Shown here: positions 20,174-25,551 of the stretch, piece after piece
Layout: every line of letters begins with the position of its first letter
Position numbering within the stretch: the first letter of the stretch is position 1
NCBI GenBank assembly: GCA_026260175.1
Contig: JAKCWW010000178.1
Location: forward strand, 118,844-144,394
DNA from: Reticulitermes lucifugus
Lineage: Eukaryota > Arthropoda > Insecta > Blattodea > Rhinotermitidae
Direction: 5' to 3'
DNA: 25,551 nucleotides
Notes under the pieces: model-generated
Database searches by the model: none
Seen by the model: only the letters and a program-made list of their open reading frames with translations
What the model was told of the DNA's origin: nothing
Program-made: the position numbers and the translations under genes

Positions 20174-21564
20174 TTAAAATGTAAAAACCTTATTACGCAA
20201 GATAAGCTGTCATGTCATTTTCAATAGGTTATTTTGTTTCTCATTTTACTTAAACTGGAGCTGCTTTCTTTTAGGTTACTTCTGAATTACACACTTCCCA
20301 GTTTTATGAGTTGTGAGTTAGACCTATGTATAGCATTGAGAGTCTAAACAAATTTGTCTCTTATTTACTTCACTCTAATACCATGTCATTAAGATTAGTT
20401 CAGAAGCATTATTCTCATCATAAATTTATCTCACTAACTTTGTTCTTTGTTATTATGCAACCTACCTAAGCATTCAAAGAAGTGGAAATAACTGAGAGGG
20501 TTAGGAACAAATGTACTCCACCTTCGTCGTTCCATAACATCTCAACTCCCTTGAGCCCTCTACGTGTGTGTTCTCTCTACTTGGTTAATGATTTGCATAG
20601 AAGCAGAAAGTTTTTGCTGTTACTACTGTGAGAGGTAATTAGCAACTGCTGGTATGTTGAGGTGATGAAAAGACGAAGACTACAGTAGCCTACTGCTGGT
20701 GTTGAGCCTACCAGAAGATGCAGGCAGCCGCTAGCTCCTCTAACCCACTCCGCTCTACTCACTAATTACAGTCGCAATTTGAATGGTTGTTCTGAACAAA
20801 ACATGCACCACCCTCATGCCTGCGACGACTTAGATGGAGGTAAAGTCAACGTTAGACGAGGCGTCCCACGGAATCAGTTTATAAGCTCTTGATACATTTT
20901 ATGAAAAGAAACTAGTAGGCAAGAAAAGAAGGAGAAAGAAGAGACAGATACTAGAGAGAATGCTTAAACCGGTGTATTTAAAAATAAGCTCCGTTATTAT
21001 GAAAACCCAATAAAACACTGTATAATCCACTTGGTTCTGAAATTCATCCCCCTTTAATGTAAGTTAGGAGCGGAATGCTTCCATTTCTCTTGTGTTTCCT
21101 TTTCCCTTTGCTCTTTCCTTCGATGTACAGAAGAGGTGTCACCCCTTTATATTAGCTTTGTTTAGAAACTTGAACATTGAAACTGTTAGGCCAGAGGTCA
21201 GCCAGTTTTCAGATGTTCCTTACACGAAGGAAAGAATGTAGCTCTGCACATTCTGGAAATTTCTCTCTAACTGCTTGGTAACACGTTTCTATGGAAGGCT
21301 GTTCCTAATCTGTAGTAAAGGCCACAATATAAAGGGAATGTGACGTAATCAGTAATACTTCGTAAGAATTCCATCGTAATCCGATTAAAATTTCTAACAT
21401 TTTCACGATAAATAAGACTCTGTTCGCTGTCAACACAAGATGTCTTCCCACAAGTGAAATAACAAAGGCACTCGTACCAGTCGACATATAATAGAAGAAA
21501 CTATGGAAAGGGAAGTACGCTCATATGACCTCTGATCGAACACCTTGTTATGGTAGCACGAAGG
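20174..21564. other. Intergenic stretch, no gene seen
   Basis: Short frames on the minus strand (20577-20762, 21305-21487) carry no motif. A block at about 20510-20850 is somewhat GC-richer and may be an old repeat. A purine-rich run lies at about 20910-20960. Confidence 0.5.
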
Positions 21565-21760
21565 AAGTGAACAGGTTAATGTAGTGGTAACGCTGAAAAC
21601 ATATTTGGGAAGGGCATGGTTCGAACCTCGAATACAACATCGGCTATTCTGCTTAAGGGATTTCTTGCCTGTCTTCAGTCTGTCCAGACAAATTTTGGGA
21701 TAGTGCCTGGAAAAGGCAACGGCCGCTTTCTTCCGAAGCCTTTCCAATTTATCATTCACC
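21565..21760 (+). mobile_element. tRNA-derived SINE family C, copy 1
   Basis: The head contains GTAGTGGTAACGCT (box A region, about 21578-21594) and, 40 bp later, GGTTCGAACCTCG (box B, 21618-21630), matching the pol III internal promoter layout. Downstream, GATAGTGCCTGGAAAAGGC and AACGGCCGC followed by a TTTCTTCC block resemble SINE body sequence. The minus-strand open frame across it (21430-21762) is an artefact of this repeat. The 3' end is uncertain and I see no clear A-tail. Confidence 0.6.
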
Positions 21761-21894
21761 ATTTATTCTTAGCGTAGATGGCGATATATTTGAGAGCGTA
21801 GTAAAATAAACCAAACGAGATAATGAAAAATATAGTTACAGTTGGCTTACTTGTTCTTTTAACTAAATATATAGTTGTAACATTGCCTGATGCA

Positions 21895-22080
21895 GAGAGG
21901 GGTGGTGTAGCGTTAACAGTCAAGGTTTGTGTTTTGGGAAGTACCCAGTTTGAATGTTGGTCACATTAATTCCTGTGCTGGTTAATATATAGCTTTGGTC
22001 TTTCCAGAGGAATGTCGATATGGTATCGTAAAATAGTCCACGACCTCGTCCTTTTCCAGCCTTCACTACTCAGCGTTCAC
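21895..22080 (+). mobile_element. tRNA-derived SINE, diverged copy 2
   Basis: GGTGTAGCGTTAACAG (about 21903-21918) and AGTTTGAATG (21947-21956) occupy the box A and box B positions. The shared linker TTTTGGGAAG links it to the copy at 21565. The body contains GGAATGTCGATATGGTATCG and TAGTCCACGACC. Box B has lost its consensus cytosines, so pol III activity is unlikely. The borders are estimates. Confidence 0.45.
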
Positions 22081-22662
22081 GACAATCGTCCACCTTATTC
22101 TACACTATATAACGGGTATATATTTTGGTAAAAATTGTTTTTCGTAAATCTCTTCAACTTTCTAAAGTAAAATGAAGAAACTAATAATTGTTTCTCATTA
22201 AGATTTTGTGCGTGTATGTGTTACAGTTACTTGGATACAAGATTTTTACTGAAATAGGAGTTAAATTGATTTCGACACTGTGTCTACCCTAAAGTGAAAT
22301 GGACAGTTACAAGTTCAATTCGCACGGAACGAATTCTTAGAATAATTTATCACTATCGGTGACAGGACCATCTGTTTCACTTGTGGTTGGGAATAACTCA
22401 GCCACGCGCTAGATCCAGCCAATTAATACAGAGATCTGAACGTACCAGTTTCATTGTCACTCACCACTGTCCCGCTACGATAAATAATTAACAGACTAGG
22501 TTCTTTCCACTTTCATTCCTGATTTCGCATTTCGCACCTACAGACAGGTTAGCGTTATTTATAAACAAGAAATGAATTAGTCGAATTGATTTTAATTGCT
22601 GTAATGACAATTTACGGCTTAATTGCACTGTATTATTACTACGTAATATAGGCATAAGGGAC
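22081..22662. other. AT-rich stretch, no gene seen
   Basis: No open frame or RNA gene is recognised. The 5' side of the non-LTR remnant at 22663 probably begins somewhere at or just after 22640, but the truncation point cannot be fixed. Confidence 0.5.
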
Positions 22663-22812
22663 GTGAAGTCGAGGAAAAGACGTAAGCAGCTACTGGATAA
22701 ACTTAAGGAAACGAGAAGATACTGGAAATTGAAAGAGAAAGCAATAGATCACACTCTGTGGAGAACTCGTTAGGGATGAGATTGTGGGCGTGTTGTAAGA
22801 CAGACTGCTTGA
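22663..22812 (+). pseudogene. C-terminal fragment of a non-LTR retrotransposon ORF
   Basis: In one plus-strand frame the last 50 codons read VKSRKRRKQLLDKLKETRRY, then WKLKEKAIDHTLWRTR, two in-frame stops (22771-22773 TAG and 22777-22779 TGA), DCGRVVRQTA and a final stop at 22810-22812. The strongly basic start, the W-x-L-K-E-x-A-x-D-x-x-x-W pattern and the VVRQTA end match what I recall of C-termini of insect non-LTR retrotransposon ORFs; the family name is not certain. The internal TGA could be a decayed CGA. No reverse transcriptase motif remains, so the copy is 5'-truncated. The final stop is the first unit of the microsatellite tail. Confidence 0.6.
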
Positions 22813-22853
22813 TGATGATGATGATGATGATTATGACGATTATGGTGATGATG
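22810..22853 (+). repeat. (TGA)7 tail plus imperfect extension
   Basis: Seven perfect TGA units (22810-22830) are followed by a degenerate run of related units to about 22853. Its position directly after the retroelement reading frame makes it a likely 3' tail. Confidence 0.85.
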
Positions 22854-23649
22854 TAACAATTTGAAGTTATTGGTTAATTTATTTACGATACTAACGAATA
22901 TAAAATATCTGTAGAAATTTTCAGTCTTTGATCCTTTGGGAAGTTGGTGAGGGGAGAAGGCAATATATACAAGTATATAGAGATGCAGATTGGACATAAG
23001 GAAAGCCTCTGGGTTTTTGCTTTAAGAAAACAATAACCAGAGAACAAATGACAAGACTATTTGTCGCGAGGCAGAGTGTACTACAATTAACTCTCTAAAG
23101 CACAAACATTACAGAAAACTATTTGAACATTAGGTTCCTAACTCGCGGTAAACGCTCTAACTCCATTATAAGAGACCAGCCGGTTAATGCCGTTTGGGCA
23201 AACACTTGCTTATCAACTTACCTTGATCTATAACGAAACATGTTATGAAGTGCAGCAATGCCGTAAAAGTTCTGGCGCTATCGCTCCCGTTTGCTTATCT
23301 CGAAAACCAAAAGACTATAAAAACACTGTAGTGACAATAAAGCGTGCCTTAATTTTTATGTACAGGTTTGCTAGAAACATTTTTCTCTAAGATAAGTATC
23401 TCAGAGAGTTACATGGGTGAAATATAATATTTCTAGAGAGTGCATTATAATTTGGTTTTAGTTAACCTCCAAAATATTAAATTCCGAGCACATCTGTTGA
23501 TTGTCAATTTTCACGGGCGATCGAATAGACACTATAAACAGCCAATATGCGAATTTTTGGCAGATGCTGTATGTAAGAGCGCCGAAATGTGTAAACCAAG
23601 TAAATTCTGTTAGAAGCGAGCTAAATATAAAAATGTAAACAAACATAAA
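22854..23649. other. Intergenic stretch, no gene seen
   Basis: The 67-codon frame at 23187-23390 has no motif. A near-perfect hairpin CTCTAAGAT/ATCTCAGAG lies at about 23386-23407. Nothing else is recognised. Confidence 0.5.
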
Positions 23650-23890
23650 GTTCTTTCTGTACGCGCTGTGAAAGCGTATAACCGGAGATATATAGCTCCG
23701 CATATTCTCAGCCTATAAACCGGAGTGGTCAGCTTCCTGCCTGGCCGCTTTACGCCCACAGAAAGAGCCCCTGGCTGCCATTAGGAGTTTGTATGGGCCC
23801 CAGTCTAAACGCTTTATAGTAGAAGAGGAAGATCGAACCCTGGTTAGTCCAGTCCTTAGCATACCCATTTTACTGACAACGCTATTCTGG
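23650..23890 (-). mobile_element. SINE family A, diverged minus-strand copy
   Basis: On the minus strand GGGTTCGATC (23840-23831) is a box B. It is followed by GGGGCTCTTTCTGTGGGCG, then TAAAGCGGCCAGGCAGGAAG, CTGACCACTCC and GCGGAGCTATATATCTCCG (ending near 23681). The same order is seen at 25238-25430: box B, a GGGGACCTTCTCC block, GTAAAGCGGCTGGGCGTGAAG and CTGAC. Substitutions and small indels are frequent, so this is an older copy than the one at 25187. The minus-strand open frame at 23713-23970 is this repeat and not a gene. Confidence 0.6.
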
Positions 23891-25186
23891 CTCACAAGGG
23901 AAATTGAATGATGTGTTAATTCTAAGGATTCTGGAAGGAAATCGTGACCGAAAAACTTAAGAAGTATCACATGTCGTTAAATTTTATGCCACCATTTCAC
24001 ACACGAACTTAGGCTGAGGACGATTTGTGGAATCAGATATCATACTATTTCTCGTCTTTGTTTAGAGATTACATTTAGAGAATGTGTTAGATCATGCAGC
24101 TAAAGCAACTAATCAACTGCTGATAGGGTCTACAGTAGGCATAAAGTGATATCGACTTCAAGATCAGCACACGTGTATTCATAGTCGGATCTTCTTTACA
24201 AGTGGAGAAATTTTAAAAGAAATATAATTTTCCGGTTTTTATAAGTTCCTTTCTTAGTAGTATATTTATAGTGGAATTATAACACTTCAAATATTAAGCA
24301 TTTCATATTTTCCTTCAGCTGTAGGTTATGACTCCTCAGTTCATACACTTATTAATAAAAGGGCTAAGTGTCAAATGGCTGGTACTTATCGGTTTCCACA
24401 TCTTACTCGCGGGTAGAACACTTGTTGTAGAATTACAGCACTCATCTTCAGTTCACCCACATTGCTTCTATTTATTCGTGTGTACAGTGGGCTGTCAATT
24501 CCCTTTGTGACCCTCAATTTCCATTGCTGCACCACAGTCAACAACGGTAAACGTTCACTATTCACACAGCTCCCCTGTTAAATTAATTTGACTCCTTGTA
24601 TAAACCAAGGGATTGTGTAACTGCTTCCCGTAACATTGTCTATCTACACGTAACTGGCCCTGAGCTCCACTTATAAAACATACTGTACAGAGTAGATTCC
24701 AGAAATTTCTGAACAAATATCGCATCTTGTTGGCGGGAGGGAGGGTAAAATTTGAATGCGAGTTTTTGACACGAAAGAGAGTGGAAAAAAAGGAGGGAGT
24801 GTTATCTATATGCAGGGTCGTTAGCTTGAACGCTGTTTGTCTGCATAGGAATTTGAACCAGTCAAGTTTTGTTCGTTTGTTTTTTTGTTGTCGCTATGCC
24901 TTATGTTTTGTTTATGAATATCCAGCTTGTATTAGCTATGATAATTAAAAGTACATGTCACGGAAGAGTAAAGACATAAAGAGAGAGAGAGAGGGAGGGC
25001 CTGCATATTCTGCATGCAGCCACAACTATATCTAGATAAATCATGTTACAAATGGGCAGTTTATTCATGTACAATACCAAAGTTCCCGGCTGGCGCCTTG
25101 GTATGAACGTTTAAAAATTTAAAAATTGCTTCATATTAAGATACTTGAAATGACTCAAGTGCTTTTAAAAGTTAATATTACTTAAA
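23891..25186. other. Intergenic stretch, no gene seen
   Basis: Open frames at 24328-24510 and 24727-24948 are short and unsupported. A GA-rich run (GA)7 lies at about 24979-24995. A short inverted repeat (ATACCAA/TTGGTAT) lies near 25075-25106. Confidence 0.5.
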
Positions 25187-25476
25187 GGCAGGACTGTGCA
25201 CTCCGTATAGTTACAAGGCTACGTGCTGGACCTCCGTGGTTCGATTGCCGGCGTGGGGGCCAGGAATTTATCTCACCTCCAAAACTTCCAGCCCGGCACT
25301 GGGTCCCTCACAACCCCCTATTAAGTGCGCAACGGGGACCTTCTCCGCGGAGGTAAAGCGGCTGGGCGTGAAGCTGACTTTTCACCCCATCTAGTGCTGG
25401 TTATAAGAAAGAAAGTACATAAACGCTACTCCCCGATAACGTTTCATGGCGCCCAGAGAGACAATTTTATTTTAAT
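25187..25476 (+). mobile_element. SINE family A, nearly complete copy
   Basis: The tRNA-like head ends with box B GGTTCGATTGC at 25238-25248; box A should lie at about 25194-25205 but is degenerate. The body runs through GGGGGCCAGG, CCCGGCACTGGGTCCCTCAC, GGGGACCTTCTCCGCGGAGG and AAAGCGGCTGGGCGTG, then CATCTAGTGC, AAGAAAGAAAG and CTACTCCCC, to a T/A-rich end. From 25355 on it matches positions 1-122 of the window. It is a pol III type retroposon without coding capacity. Confidence 0.75.
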
Positions 25477-25494
25477 CTTTTTACGAATTTTAAG

Positions 25495-25514
25495 GTATTA
25501 TTATTATTATTATT
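25495..25514. repeat. (ATT)n microsatellite
   Basis: About six to seven ATT units lie shortly after the SINE end. Whether it is that SINE's tail or a separate microsatellite is unclear. Confidence 0.85.
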
Positions 25515-25551
25515 TACTGCAATTGGGTTTTCACCCGGTGGCAGTAGTCCT

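Noticed and set aside
21430..21762. 110-codon minus-strand frame
   Set aside because: It is largely the antisense of a tRNA-derived SINE and has no protein motif.
23713..23970. 85-codon minus-strand frame
   Set aside because: It lies on a SINE copy with box B and repeat body; coding potential is accidental.

Overview
This is a eukaryotic, AT-rich, mostly non-coding window. It contains no host gene that I can recognise. It is dominated by decayed transposable elements and simple or tandem repeats, so I read it as an intergenic or very large intronic stretch of a big insect genome. The body of the SINE at the two window ends, the insect-type non-LTR retrotransposon C-termini and the over-represented octamer TAGGCCTA remind me of cockroach or termite DNA. 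That placement comes from memory and is only moderately secure. There are no operons, CRISPR arrays or prokaryotic signals.

Layout. 1-130 is the 3' part of a SINE cut by the window edge. 1951-2067 and 2432-2682 are two foldback (MITE-like) elements. Between them, at 2090-2332, lies a minus-strand remnant of a non-LTR retrotransposon with a (TGA)n tail. 4550-4995 is an A-rich, loosely periodic tract. 6200-6325 and 8756-8974 hold partial foldback-type repeats. 7480-7938 holds two adjacent tandem arrays, a 26-bp degenerate minisatellite and a 69-bp triplication. 9711-9890 is a third foldback element. 12676-12900 is a minus-strand tRNA-derived SINE interrupted by a 95-base assembly gap (12740-12834). 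13057-13144 is a perfect 45-bp-period duplication. Near 15491 there is a TATA box plus initiator in good register, the only promoter-like candidate worth naming. 18548-19675 is a dead mariner transposon on the minus strand; its three catalytic aspartates are still readable and D2 and D3 have the DD34D spacing. 20070-20173 holds nested inverted repeats. 21565-22080 has two tRNA-like SINE heads in tandem. 22663-22853 is a plus-strand non-LTR 3' end with a (TGA)n tail. 23650-23890 (minus) and 25187-25476 (plus) are further copies of the SINE seen at position 1.

The elements do not act together as a system. The most interesting patterns are: (i) both non-LTR remnants end their reading frame exactly in the first TGA unit of the 3' microsatellite; (ii) several otherwise different foldback elements share a central TTTCG...TCAGG-type core; (iii) an assembly gap falls where box B of a SINE should be. 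I found no new defence, biosynthetic or coding system, and I would not claim one.
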